Source: Candidatus Obscuribacterales bacterium
GTDB lineage: Bacteria > Cyanobacteriota > Vampirovibrionia > Obscuribacterales > Obscuribacteraceae
Length of the DNA stretch: 64,000 nt
Assembly: GCA_019747875.1 (NCBI GenBank)
Contig: JAIEQI010000083.1
Location: 1 to 64,000 of the forward strand
Reading direction: 5' to 3'
The position numbers and the translations under genes were made by a program. This document shows, piece after piece, positions 18,616 to 27,501 of the stretch; position 1 is the first letter of the stretch, and the number at the start of each line of letters is the position of its first letter. Under the pieces are notes generated by a model. The model saw nothing but the letters and a program-made list of their open reading frames with translations, searched no databases and was not told the origin of the DNA.

Positions 18616-19272
18616 CTATCGATAGCGCGTAAGACCGCGATTGATCTCGGGCCAGCTGTCGAGCGTTTGCTGGTTTTTTGCTGCCAGATCTTTAATCCAG
18701 CGATAGGACTTGACGGTTGAATATGCAGAATATCCTGTGAGACCCCCAGTCATAGCGATCGAACTACCACCGACAACCCATGCTGAAGGGAATTCGAGCA
18801 GTGATATAGTCATGCCAACTGCAGCTGCAGTCAGTGCGGCATAAAGGGCGGTACTACCGACTCCCTTTGCAATATTTTTTGCAATGTAATAGTTGGTTTT
18901 GTCTTGGTACAAGTTGAGTCCGATCGCCAGATCCTTTTGGGTGATGCCGTCGGCACGAAAGTTACCATTGAAACAGCAGTTCTGATAGTGTCCCAGAATA
19001 AGGGGGATCTTCGCCAAGTCTCGTATGTCGCTCCAATGATCCGCGGCTACCTTGGCGGCTTTTGCGATCTCATCGTTGTTGCTTCCCGCGTACGCGACAA
19101 GGTCGTTTTTCGTAATGAGTCCACTTGTTGCATGTGGGATCTTGTAAAAGTTGTCCCTCAACACTTTTAGGAATGTTTCCGGATCGTCAAAGACCGCTTC
19201 GGATAGTTTATTCCCTGTGTTTGAAGCCGTGTTTTTTTCCAGATCACGTTCTGGCTTGCTTAATGTTTGCAT
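18616..19272 (-). CDS. Hypothetical membrane protein with two hydrophobic segments
   Basis: About 218 residues from the ATG at 19272. The N-terminal half is soluble with a possible EF-hand-like stretch (ITKNDLVAYAGSNNDEIAKA and a second DGITQKDLAIGLNLYQD), and residues ~143-190 contain two membrane-type segments. The open frame continues to 19470, but that extension enters a dispersed repeat and has no ribosome site. Calcium binding is only suggested by sequence pattern. Confidence 0.6.
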   Translation of the reverse strand: MQTLSKPERDLEKNTASNTGNKLSEAVFDDPETFLKVLRDNFYKIPHATSGLITKNDLVAYAGSNNDEIAKAAKVAADHWSDIRDLAKIPLILGHYQNCCFNGNFRADGITQKDLAIGLNLYQDKTNYYIAKNIAKGVGSTALYAALTAAAVGMTISLLEFPSAWVVGGSSIAMTGGLTGYSAYSTVKSYRWIKDLAAKNQQTLDSWPEINRGLTRYR

Positions 19273-19433
19273 GTATATAGTCCGCCCAGAAGCAAGAGGT
19301 GTGGGCTCCCTTGCGGATTGATTACAACTGCAAATATCCACTTGCAAGTTCTTCTGGACACATTCAAAAAAGACTGTGGATTTATGCAATCCTTTCTTGG
19401 CACAACGACCGGTAGCGCGAAATCGCTCACAAA

Positions 19434-19470
19434 AGTTTAGAAGCCGGCGCTCCCGGGATCGGGCGAACAC
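19434..19470. repeat. Dispersed palindromic repeat, fragment (module B)
   Basis: TTAGAAGCCGGCGCTCCCGGGATC matches module B of the repeat family in the same orientation as copy 1, with one hairpin arm lost. It lies between two minus-strand genes. Confidence 0.6.
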
Positions 19471-19661
19471 TAACGGTCTGAGCTTTGTCTACCGCCCTTA
19501 GTAAAAAAGAGGGTCGCAAGGACGCCGCTGGCAAATCCCAACGCCGTGCCTACGACCAGCCCGGCATCGAGCCCGAGAATCAGATGCTCACCAGCCGTTC
19601 CTTCGTGTGCGAAAACGGGTGTTGCACACATTGCAAGCACCAGTGCGATCAATATTTGCAT
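19470..19661 (-). CDS. Small secreted or membrane protein (63 aa)
   Basis: From the ATG at 19661, GGAGAG lies four bases upstream. Signal peptide MQILIALVLAMCATPVFA is followed by HEG and a Gly/Ala-rich membrane helix (about 28-52) and a basic tail. The frame continues upstream to 19721 but without support. The stop at 19470 abuts the repeat fragment. Function unknown. Confidence 0.6.
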   Translation of the reverse strand: MQILIALVLAMCATPVFAHEGTAGEHLILGLDAGLVVGTALGFASGVLATLFFTKGGRQSSDR

Positions 19662-19730
19662 AATCTCTCCATGTTTTTTGTATGGGTAGGACGCGTTGCA
19701 TTCGCTCTTGCGATTCATCATTTCTTTGAC

Positions 19731-21719
19731 TTAGATATTTAGCTCGATTGCAGAACGGCTCTTTGCCGTGAGATCGCTTGCTTCACCTTCCTGCTGAGGG
19801 GACTTCGGCTCGGACATTATCTCCAACGCGGGTAAGAAGAGCATGAACGTAGACCCTAATCCAATTTCGGATTCCACAGCCACATGCCCGCCATGTTTCT
19901 CTGTGATGTTTTTGACGATTGTCAATCCTAAGCCGGTTCCTTTGATGGTGTGTACTTTCTTCTCGACGCGGAAGAAACGGTCGAAAACGTTCTCCAAGCA
20001 CTCTTCAGGAATTCCTATGCCATTATCCTTGATGGCAACTCGGATCTCTTTCTTGTCGGTGATGTGCGTCACGCTAACTTCAACTTGACCGCCGTTAGGG
20101 GTGTATTTAATCGCGTTGCTGATTAAATTGATGATCGCGCGTTCAATTGATTCCCTGTTCATCAGGACTAGAGGGATTGGCTCGTCAGCAACGAACTTCA
20201 GTTCGATGCCTTTGTCCTTTGCCATCATATTCAGTGCGCGAACCGTGTACTCGGCTGCCGGGCGAATGTCTTGCGAAACCATTTCGAGCTCGCGATCCGC
20301 TTCTTCCAGCTTAGATAGCTCAAGTACTTCGTTAACCAGGTTCATCAGGCGGTCAGCCTCGCTGTCGATAATTTGCATGAACTCCTGATAGATATCCGGC
20401 TCAAGTTTGTCGCCATGCTGGCAGATGGTATCGACATAACTTTTGATCGATGTGATAGGTGTGCGCAGCTCGTGAGAGACGTTGCTGATGAACTCGTTTT
20501 TCATCCGTTCAAGTTCAGCTTGCTTGGTGATGTCGTGCATGATCATGACAGAACCTAAGAACTCACCTTTCAGTGAGATGGGCGCGATGTGTAGTCTGAT
20601 CACTCTTTCTTGAATGTTCAACTGCTGCATCACGGGTCCCAGCCGTCCAGGTGAAACGGTGTCTGTAAACGCCTGAATGATCTGGCAAATTTGTGGTTTG
20701 TCCGGACCTTCCGTGCAGAAGACCAGCGGTTTTCCGATCAGCTCTTTTGCATCTTTATCAAAAAGTTGTGTGGCGGCGGCATTGATGATTTGCACTTTGT
20801 TGTCTCTGTCGCAGACGACGACGCCGTCTGCGATAGACATGAGCACGAGCTCCAGTTTGTTTCTTTCAGAAATGAACTTATTGCGTTCAGCCATCAAGCT
20901 GTCGAGATTCTGTTTGTCATACTGTTGCAAGCGCTTCGACATGTAATTGAATGCGCTTACTACCTGGTCGATTTCTCTTCCTGCGCTCTGCGATGGAATT
21001 TGGTGGCCGAACCTCCCGGCAGCAATTTGGCTGGCGCCGGAGGATAGTGATTTCAATGGACGATTAATGAGGGAGTAATTGACGGCCAGGCAAAGTGCCC
21101 CCAAAAACCAGACCAAACCAAAAATCGAGAAGAGGAAAACCTTTGTCTCGCCCGGCGTTCCAAAAATTGAAAAGGATGAGCTGTCGAGTCCGACCCAGCA
21201 AACTCCCAGATTCTCATTGTTTCGGCGCATCGGAACGACGATGTTGGTGAGCTCCCTGTAGCCATCTGGGCTTTCATAAACTCCGGGGATAAGGCGGGGT
21301 TGCTCTGACTGAGAATAATATGGATAGATGCGCTCGGAGCCTGCTTTCGGTTTCATGAAACGCTGGCTGTCCAAGAGGACTTTCCCGTCGCTATTAACCA
21401 GGGCGATGTAGGCAATCGCTGGGGTTTGAGCCATTTCGGTGAGGATGTAATATTTCAACCCCGAAAGGTTGCCTGAATTGGAAAGAGCTTCGGCTCCGCC
21501 GCGTGCCAGCGCTTGAGCAAGGGCCAGCCCGAATTGATTAACCGAGCGGCTCTTGATCGACTGGGCGTGGCTCACGAGGATCCATGCGGTAAACGTCACA
21601 AGGCTGGAGATCGAGATTAGACCAAGAAGCAACAGGCGCTTCTGGGTCGAGACGCCGTTCCACAATTGTTGGATCAATAAGATCGACTTACGGATCGGTC
21701 TAAAAATTGGATTCCTCAA
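19731..21719 (-). CDS. Sensor histidine kinase (HAMP-PAS-HisKA-HATPase)
   Basis: About 662 residues. The start is the TTG at 21719, with AAGGAG five bases upstream; the open frame runs to 21800 but the extra 27 codons have no ribosome site. Architecture: two membrane helices (about 28-52 and 185-208) around an extracytoplasmic sensor domain, HAMP, PAS (about 300-400), HisKA with phospho-acceptor motif VSHELRTP, and HATPase with N box NLISNAIKYTP, G1 DNGIGIP and G2 GTGLGL. The layout resembles cyanobacterial NblS and Firmicute WalK. No response regulator lies next to it; a divergent sigma factor does. Signal unknown. Confidence 0.93.
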   Translation of the reverse strand: MRNPIFRPIRKSILLIQQLWNGVSTQKRLLLLGLISISSLVTFTAWILVSHAQSIKSRSVNQFGLALAQALARGGAEALSNSGNLSGLKYYILTEMAQTPAIAYIALVNSDGKVLLDSQRFMKPKAGSERIYPYYSQSEQPRLIPGVYESPDGYRELTNIVVPMRRNNENLGVCWVGLDSSSFSIFGTPGETKVFLFSIFGLVWFLGALCLAVNYSLINRPLKSLSSGASQIAAGRFGHQIPSQSAGREIDQVVSAFNYMSKRLQQYDKQNLDSLMAERNKFISERNKLELVLMSIADGVVVCDRDNKVQIINAAATQLFDKDAKELIGKPLVFCTEGPDKPQICQIIQAFTDTVSPGRLGPVMQQLNIQERVIRLHIAPISLKGEFLGSVMIMHDITKQAELERMKNEFISNVSHELRTPITSIKSYVDTICQHGDKLEPDIYQEFMQIIDSEADRLMNLVNEVLELSKLEEADRELEMVSQDIRPAAEYTVRALNMMAKDKGIELKFVADEPIPLVLMNRESIERAIINLISNAIKYTPNGGQVEVSVTHITDKKEIRVAIKDNGIGIPEECLENVFDRFFRVEKKVHTIKGTGLGLTIVKNITEKHGGHVAVESEIGLGSTFMLFLPALEIMSEPKSPQQEGEASDLTAKSRSAIELNI

Positions 21720-21921
21720 GTTATCTCCTTGGAGCCCATTGGTAGGAGCGCTTTGTCTGCGCCCGGTCTGTAATGTTGGCAAGGGTGCCCCATAGACCAA
21801 TTTTAACCTAGCTGATTTAATTTATAAACTGCTCAAGGTGTCCTGAAAATGTGGATCCTACGGTTTAAGACCTGGCTGTAAAGGGTAAGTACGAGAAAGG
21901 TTTGTTTGTTGGTGTTTACTA

Positions 21922-22671
21922 ATGGCTAAGGTTTCCTCTAAACCCGAAATCAATCAATGTATTGATTCGGAAGACATCGTCAAGCAGTATATGCCCTTGG
22001 TGAGGCAAATAGCACGCCGTTACGGACGTTTGGCGCCCGACCAGGTCGATGACTTGATTCAGATTGGCTGTTTGGGTCTGCTAAAAGCCATAAAGTATTA
22101 TGACGCTAATAGGCAGCACAAAGCGAGCTTTAAGAGTTTTGCCTCGGTATACATTAAGGGTGAAATACGCCACTACCTCCGTGACCACGGATCGCTGGTG
22201 CAGATTCCGCGGAAATATACCGAAATAAATAGCAAGATTTCGCAGCTTGAAGAAGTTCTGTTGCGGGAGTTGGATCACCATCCCACCGCCGAAGAACTGG
22301 CTGCTCGTTCTGGATTTTCCTTGCAAGAAGTGCGTGAAGCCCAGCAATCATGGGATCATTGCAGACATTACGAGTCTCTTGAAGGGACGGATGACAACGA
22401 AGGACGTGAAGACAACCGGGCTCTGGCCGAGCTCGTTGCCGATAGAAAATATATCGATGAGCTTAATTATTCAGAAGACCGGGAATTAATTAGTCAAGCT
22501 CTGGTATCCCTCGGAGAGCGCACGAAGAAGATTGTTGAGTTCGTCTATTTCTACGACTTAACTCAAAAAGAAACTGCAAAACTTCTTGGCTTGTCCGAAA
22601 TGGGTGTATCCAGATCCATGAAAACAGCGCTTCAGAAGCTCAAGGAGATACTGCTGACCGAGATCTTCTGA
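21922..22671 (+). CDS. RNA polymerase sigma factor, SigB/SigF/SigG type
   Basis: 249 residues. Region 2 (IVKQYMPLVRQIARRYG ... DDLIQIGCLGLLKAIKYYD), region 3 (PRKYTEINSKISQLEE ... HPTAEELAARSGFS) and region 4 with an HTH (TQKETAKLLGLSEMGVSRSM) are complete. Region 1.1/1.2 is absent, which places it in group 3 (stress, sporulation or motility-type) rather than the housekeeping type. It diverges from a histidine kinase gene and is followed 38 bases later by pilT, so it may share a transcript with it. Target promoters are not known. Confidence 0.9.
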   Translation: MAKVSSKPEINQCIDSEDIVKQYMPLVRQIARRYGRLAPDQVDDLIQIGCLGLLKAIKYYDANRQHKASFKSFASVYIKGEIRHYLRDHGSLVQIPRKYTEINSKISQLEEVLLRELDHHPTAEELAARSGFSLQEVREAQQSWDHCRHYESLEGTDDNEGREDNRALAELVADRKYIDELNYSEDRELISQALVSLGERTKKIVEFVYFYDLTQKETAKLLGLSEMGVSRSMKTALQKLKEILLTEIF

Positions 22672-22709
22672 TCCGCGAAAATCATTGCGGACGGGGGAAT
22701 TTTAGGAAA

Positions 22710-23789
22710 ATGCAGACAGCGATTTCGATCGAAGATGTGCTCGAGCTAGCTATCGAGTATAAGGCCTCAGATATTCACTTGAAGGCTAATATGCCGCCTG
22801 TGTTCAGAATCGACGGCTTAATCCGTTCTGTTCCGGATTTGCCGGTGCTCGATCCTGAATCGTTGCGCCACATGATTTTTGGGTTTCTAACTCCCAGACA
22901 GCAACAGTCTTTCGAGGAGAACTTTGAACTAGACTGCGCGCTCCTCTTTGGAGACCAAGCCCGGGTCCGGGTTAACGTCTACCTAGATATCGACGCAGTA
23001 GGCTGCGCAATGCGTATTGTGCCTATCGAAGTTCCAACAATTGACGAGCTTGGCTTGCCGCCGGTTATAGACAAGCTGACCCGCGAAAGGCAGGGGCTCA
23101 TTCTTGTCACTGGGGTAACTGGTGCTGGTAAATCAACGACCCTGGCAGCGATGATCAACGCAATTAACGAACGGGATGGAAACCACATCTATACGATGGA
23201 GGACCCGATCGAATTCGTGCACAGGCCGAAATGCTCGATTATCACTCAGCGTGAAATCGGATTTACAACGAAGAGTTTCTCCAATGCACTAAAAGCCGCT
23301 TTGCGCGCCGACCCGAACGTATTGCTCGTAGGTGAAATGCGGGATCCCACAACAATTCAAATGGCCCTCAGAGCTGCAGAAACAGGTCACTTGGTGTTAT
23401 CCACTCTACACACTGGTTCTGCTCCAAAAACTATTCAACGTATCCTTGGCGCGTTCGACCCCGGCGTTCAAGAAGCAATCAGACTGCAGTTGGCCAATGC
23501 TCTCAAGGCCGTCGTCGCACAGCAACTTGTGCCGATGATGGGCGGAGGTCGTATCTGCGTTCAGGAAATCATGATTTGCACCACTTCAATTCAAGACGCG
23601 ATCTTGAAGGGGGAAATCGATAACCTTTATGAGTACATCAAAGCAAGTTCTTATGATGGAATGCAAACGATGGATGGTGCGCTGTACAACGCATATCGCG
23701 AAGGTCTTGTCGATGCGGACACCTGCCGTCAGTACGCGTTGAACCAGGGCGAAATGGATCGAATTCTCCGCGGTGCTATGACCCGCTAA
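22710..23789 (+). CDS. pilT: Type IV pilus retraction ATPase PilT
   Basis: 359 residues, usual for PilT. Walker A GVTGAGKST (135-143), Asp box (YTMEDPIEF), Walker B LLVGEMRDP (205-213) and His box STLHT (231-235) are all present, as is the AIRLQLANALKAVVAQQL segment. It drives pilus disassembly in twitching motility and DNA uptake. No other pilus genes are in the window. Preceded by a sigma factor on the same strand. Confidence 0.93.
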   Translation: MQTAISIEDVLELAIEYKASDIHLKANMPPVFRIDGLIRSVPDLPVLDPESLRHMIFGFLTPRQQQSFEENFELDCALLFGDQARVRVNVYLDIDAVGCAMRIVPIEVPTIDELGLPPVIDKLTRERQGLILVTGVTGAGKSTTLAAMINAINERDGNHIYTMEDPIEFVHRPKCSIITQREIGFTTKSFSNALKAALRADPNVLLVGEMRDPTTIQMALRAAETGHLVLSTLHTGSAPKTIQRILGAFDPGVQEAIRLQLANALKAVVAQQLVPMMGGGRICVQEIMICTTSIQDAILKGEIDNLYEYIKASSYDGMQTMDGALYNAYREGLVDADTCRQYALNQGEMDRILRGAMTR

Positions 23790-23793
23790 GAAA

Positions 23794-23880
23794 GAGCGAT
23801 TATCGCTCATTGTTCGGTTCGATCCTGGGAGCGCCGGCATCTAGCCGGCTTCGATTTTGAAGAGAGCGGTTCGCTCTCTT
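23794..23880. repeat. Dispersed palindromic repeat, copy 3 (inverted module B) with hairpins
   Basis: Just after pilT there is GAGCGATTATCGCTC (6-base stem), then inverted module B, GGGAGCGCCGGCATCTAGCC and GGCTTCGA, and finally AAGAGAGCG GTT CGCTCTCTT, a perfect 9-base stem at 23860-23880. The stems could stop or stabilise the pilT transcript, but no T tract follows them. Confidence 0.7.
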
Positions 23881-23939
23881 GGGCGACGCATTGCGCCAAC
23901 TTGTGAATTCTGGATAGGTGCCACTCTGATTTGATTGCT

Positions 23940-24155
23940 CTAGCGTCCTGGCGGCGCTTTACCTGGTATCGTTGATGGTGCCATGTCGGGTCCAACAGTG
24001 CTCCGCTGGCTTGGTGTCTGCACTGAGCGATCTCCGCCATTATTCATACTGAAGTAAATGAACGCCATCATAATCGTAAGCAAAAATGCCAGAACCAGAA
24101 ACGCTCCATTGACGAAGTCATTCTGATGCTTAATCTCTCTGCCGGCTGTAGACAT
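23940..24155 (-). CDS. Small single-pass membrane protein (71 aa)
   Basis: AGGAGAG lies just before the ATG at 24155. One membrane helix (about 14-36, NGAFLVLAFLLTIMMAFIYF) is followed by a Ser/Thr/Pro-rich extracytoplasmic tail (about 37-71). Converges with pilT. Function unknown; position after the kinase gene at 24257 (same strand, about 100 bases apart) may mean co-transcription. Confidence 0.6.
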   Translation of the reverse strand: MSTAGREIKHQNDFVNGAFLVLAFLLTIMMAFIYFSMNNGGDRSVQTPSQRSTVGPDMAPSTIPGKAPPGR

Positions 24156-24256
24156 ATGTTCTCTCCTATTGATTCCGATGAAATCGGCGTCTGTAAGAGA
24201 TGTTTAGTTCCAATCGACAATGCTCAACGACAGCGTCATATGCTTAGTCTACTAAT

Positions 24257-26788
24257 TCATGATTTTGAACTCACTTCAGATAGCTCATTTTTCAATTCGG
24301 TAGCTTTCGATGGATCGAGTTGTGTGTAAAGTGTGATAGCTTGAAACAGTATCAGCTCATACTCAGCCTTGGCACCAGGCGTTTTTATGTTTTCACGTGC
24401 TAACGCTATTGCTTCAGCAAAATACTTCTTGGCTTTTGGGTAATCTTTCTTTCCCGCATAACAGTTTGCCATACTTCTCAGAGATCTCAGTTCATATGCA
24501 ATCGGCAAATTACTAATCTCCTTCGAGCGCACCGCGCTTAACGTCTTTGTTTGGGTGGCAATGCCGGAATCAAACTCCTTCAGATGTTCTTCCAAGTCAC
24601 CTACAGAAAATGCAAGCTCAATATCCTCCAGATTACTTGGATCGAGATTTTCGTCTGAAATGATTTTTGCTTGTCTTGTCAGTTCTTTGATCTTTCGTGG
24701 ATTTTGATTGTGCCAAAGATACGATTTTGCAAGTGCATTCATGATGCGCCCTCTCGTGACACGCACTTGTTTTTTGCTACTGTCGGCTGTGCTTTGCAAA
24801 TAAGACAGAAGTAGTTTCTCAGCTTCGGTTGTGTTCTTTTGAGCAAATAGGTATTGTGCCAAATTGATCATCGAGTTTTCTTTCAAGTAATTTGCCGTGG
24901 CTGTGCTTGACCATATCTTCCCGTATATTACGGTGGCATTCTCAAAGGCTCCTGTAGCGATGCATGTGTGTGCAACTGACAGTAAGTGTGGAGTTATTCC
25001 GTCATCAACAGGCAGCTCGTATAGATCGCATAGCTTGAACAACTTTTCGAGAGATTTTGAGGTGCCTTGTTTATCACCTGCCTGTGCATAAGCTTTGATC
25101 ATATTTGTGAGTTGCATACGCAGTTGCGCGGCGTCATAAGGACTGTCTTTGATTCCACGGGCAGTCAAAGCATGGCTCGTTGTGATCAGTTGCCGTGCTT
25201 TCTCAATAGTGGCATCTTCTACTCTGTAGGCTTCCTCTTTATTCTTTTCCAACGCGTATATCGACGCTCGTAGGAAACCGCTGGCGACATACGTTAAGGG
25301 ATTTACTTTGTCTTCCTTTTCAAGGATGGATTGTACTATCTGTTTTGCTTCTGTGAGTTGATGATTGTTGTAATATGTTTGCGCCAGGTAAGCCTCGAGA
25401 GCCGACTTGTGTTCTTCGTCTTCAACATGCTTGAGCGCCTCCCTTCTGACCTTAAGAGCCTCAGGATACTGTCCTAACTGTTCATAAACTTCTGCCATCA
25501 TATTTAGTGCGTTCGCTCTTTTTCTCTCAATCGGACTGTTTTTAGTCAACTCCCATGTGCGCTTTGAAGAGTCCAGAGCTTGTTGAAATAACCCAAGTCG
25601 TATGTAGATTGGTGTTAGGCGGGAGGAGATATCTTGTGTTTGATCCTGGGCTCGTGGCAGTGCTTGAGTTATGGTAACAGCTTCTTCGAACAGTTTTTTC
25701 GCCTCCAGATATTTACCTTGCTTGGCCAATAGTGCCGCTTGGGTGGCTAGTCTCTTTGCTGAGATCGCTTGGGATGATTGGTTGATTCGCAGGCTTGCGG
25801 TCGTGTTTTGTGCCCGAATTTTTGCCTGATGATAAATGAAAGCTGCAACGGCGATCAAAATGATCATTAGTGCACTCAGCGCAATCTTCGGATTTAAAAA
25901 GCTAGAGGAGGTTTTTGATATTCGGATATTCAGGCTTCTTCCATTTCCAACTGCATTTAGATCAGCATCTAGTTCACTCATGGTTTGGTATCGCAGCGCT
26001 GGATCTTTTTGCAATCCTTTCCATATGACTTTGTTCAAGTCTGTTTTCCAGGTAAGTTGCGGTATTGCTGCGTTGATATGCATGTGGATCAACGCAATCG
26101 GATTCTCTGCCACAAAAGGCGGCTGACCAGTAAGCATCTCAAAGAGGATACAACTGAGGCTGTAAATGTCTGAGCGTTCGTCACTGCGCTTGCCATGGCA
26201 TTGCTCCGGGCTCATGTAGTTTGAGCTGCCTATTAGCAAACCAGTGGCGGTGAGTGTTTCGAGTTCGGATGCGTTCTTGCTCGTGGGCAAAAATCGTGCC
26301 AGACCAAAATCGCAAACTTTGATGAGTTCTTCATCGGCATTTCTTGAGAGAAAAATGTTTTCTGGTTTCAAGTCTCTATGAACAACGCCATGCGAATGGG
26401 CATAGGCAAGCGCTGCGCAAATGCTCAGTGTTATTGATATTGCGCGCTCTGGTTTTAGGGTGGTTTTTTCTGAAAGTTCAGCTCGCAATGAATGACCTTG
26501 TAAATACTCCATCGCAATGTATGGAATTCGCCCCTGCCAAATTCCGAACTGATAAACGGTTGGAATATTTGCATGTTGGAAAGAAGCCATCGCAAGCCCT
26601 TCGCGGCGGAAGCGTTCAATATTTTCGGCGTCGTCGGTGGCAGCAATGTGCAACAGTTTTATGGCAACTTGACGTTCTATTCCAATCTGTTTTGCCTTGT
26701 ATACACTGCCGTAGCCGCCCGTTCCGAGCAGTTCGAGGACTTCATACTTTTCGTCAATGATTGTGCCGCTAAGCAGGGCAAGAGTCAT
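24257..26788 (-). CDS. Membrane Ser/Thr protein kinase with C-terminal TPRs
   Basis: 843 residues. A Pkn/PknB-like kinase domain (14-290) has glycine loop LGTGGYGSVY, catalytic Lys44, HRDLKPEN with Asp139 and DFG with Asp160, and MSPEQC. A membrane helix (about 301-320) is followed by about ten TPR-like pairs (345-835). This orientation puts the TPR part outside the cytoplasm, as an extracellular or periplasmic binding module. A similar receptor-type kinase is at 60566. Substrates and ligand unknown. Confidence 0.92.
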   Translation of the reverse strand: MTLALLSGTIIDEKYEVLELLGTGGYGSVYKAKQIGIERQVAIKLLHIAATDDAENIERFRREGLAMASFQHANIPTVYQFGIWQGRIPYIAMEYLQGHSLRAELSEKTTLKPERAISITLSICAALAYAHSHGVVHRDLKPENIFLSRNADEELIKVCDFGLARFLPTSKNASELETLTATGLLIGSSNYMSPEQCHGKRSDERSDIYSLSCILFEMLTGQPPFVAENPIALIHMHINAAIPQLTWKTDLNKVIWKGLQKDPALRYQTMSELDADLNAVGNGRSLNIRISKTSSSFLNPKIALSALMIILIAVAAFIYHQAKIRAQNTTASLRINQSSQAISAKRLATQAALLAKQGKYLEAKKLFEEAVTITQALPRAQDQTQDISSRLTPIYIRLGLFQQALDSSKRTWELTKNSPIERKRANALNMMAEVYEQLGQYPEALKVRREALKHVEDEEHKSALEAYLAQTYYNNHQLTEAKQIVQSILEKEDKVNPLTYVASGFLRASIYALEKNKEEAYRVEDATIEKARQLITTSHALTARGIKDSPYDAAQLRMQLTNMIKAYAQAGDKQGTSKSLEKLFKLCDLYELPVDDGITPHLLSVAHTCIATGAFENATVIYGKIWSSTATANYLKENSMINLAQYLFAQKNTTEAEKLLLSYLQSTADSSKKQVRVTRGRIMNALAKSYLWHNQNPRKIKELTRQAKIISDENLDPSNLEDIELAFSVGDLEEHLKEFDSGIATQTKTLSAVRSKEISNLPIAYELRSLRSMANCYAGKKDYPKAKKYFAEAIALARENIKTPGAKAEYELILFQAITLYTQLDPSKATELKNELSEVSSKS

Positions 26789-26976
26789 GGCTGCGCCTCC
26801 AAGCGCAATACCGCTTCTGGAACTTGCTGCGATTGTTCTTTATGTTCCACGTCGGATGGCTGTATTTGCGACTCTCGTGGAGCTGCCGGGGCCGGAGATG
26901 TTCTTTCGGAAGCCTTGAGACTTTAGTCCGATATATTGGCAACATTAATTCTGCCTGGCAACCTGGATGTCAAGGG

Positions 26977-27004
26977 TTGAAACGGGTTTAAGGTCTGCTA
27001 TGAT
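26977..27004 (+). promoter_or_regulatory. Sigma-70-type promoter upstream of small ORF
   Basis: TTGAAA at 26977-26982 and TATGAT at 26999-27004 are separated by 16 bases, a good match to the consensus. Downstream is GCGGATGAGATCCGC, a short hairpin in the presumed 5' UTR, then the small gene at 27107. The rest of 26789-26976 contains nothing I can name. Confidence 0.5.
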
Positions 27005-27106
27005 TCACGCCGAACTGCGGATGAGATCCGCTACATATATCCGGAAGTTTGGTCCAAACCAATGCTTTCGGAAAACTGGAAAAGGTTCTATGGAGTTGGC
27101 TTTATC

Positions 27107-27361
27107 ATGCTTAAAGCAATTAAGGAGGTCGCCGTTCCGCTCGAGAAATTGGACAGTCAGTTCAAAGCAATCTTGCGGGCAAAAATCAGCGAGTTCATGG
27201 TGGTAGATGAACTCGATGACGACGAAGACGACCTTCCTTGCGACGATACTTACCAGCTATCAGTAGGCACATTGCCATCCGGCAGAAGAGTCTATTGCGC
27301 TCGTAAGGCAAACCCCGCTCGCAACCGTAAGCACCACGTTCGCAGCTTACTTATTCACTAA
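27107..27361 (+). CDS. Small acidic hypothetical protein (84 aa)
   Basis: Reads MLKAIKEVAVPLEKLDSQFK at the start, then an acidic run VDELDDDEDDLPCDD and a basic tail. A promoter (26977-27004) precedes it and GGAG is about 11 bases before the ATG, rather far. A start at 27062 is possible. No recognised domain. Confidence 0.45.
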   Translation: MLKAIKEVAVPLEKLDSQFKAILRAKISEFMVVDELDDDEDDLPCDDTYQLSVGTLPSGRRVYCARKANPARNRKHHVRSLLIH

Positions 27362-27501
27362 GTTCTAAATAATTACTACGCATAAGCTTCGGTTTCTTAG
27401 CTGGCAAGGCACTTCTATTCGCAAGGCGTGTGCTAGCAGGCGGCGTGCCGATCTTGGCTGTTTTGGATCTGAGGCCGCAGGCTTTGGGGTGCTGCTCAGG
27501 G

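Noticed and set aside
24126-24329. Plus-strand frame with a CKRC motif
   Set aside because: Overlaps the ends of two genes on the other strand and has no clear ribosome site; the Cys pair is not enough.
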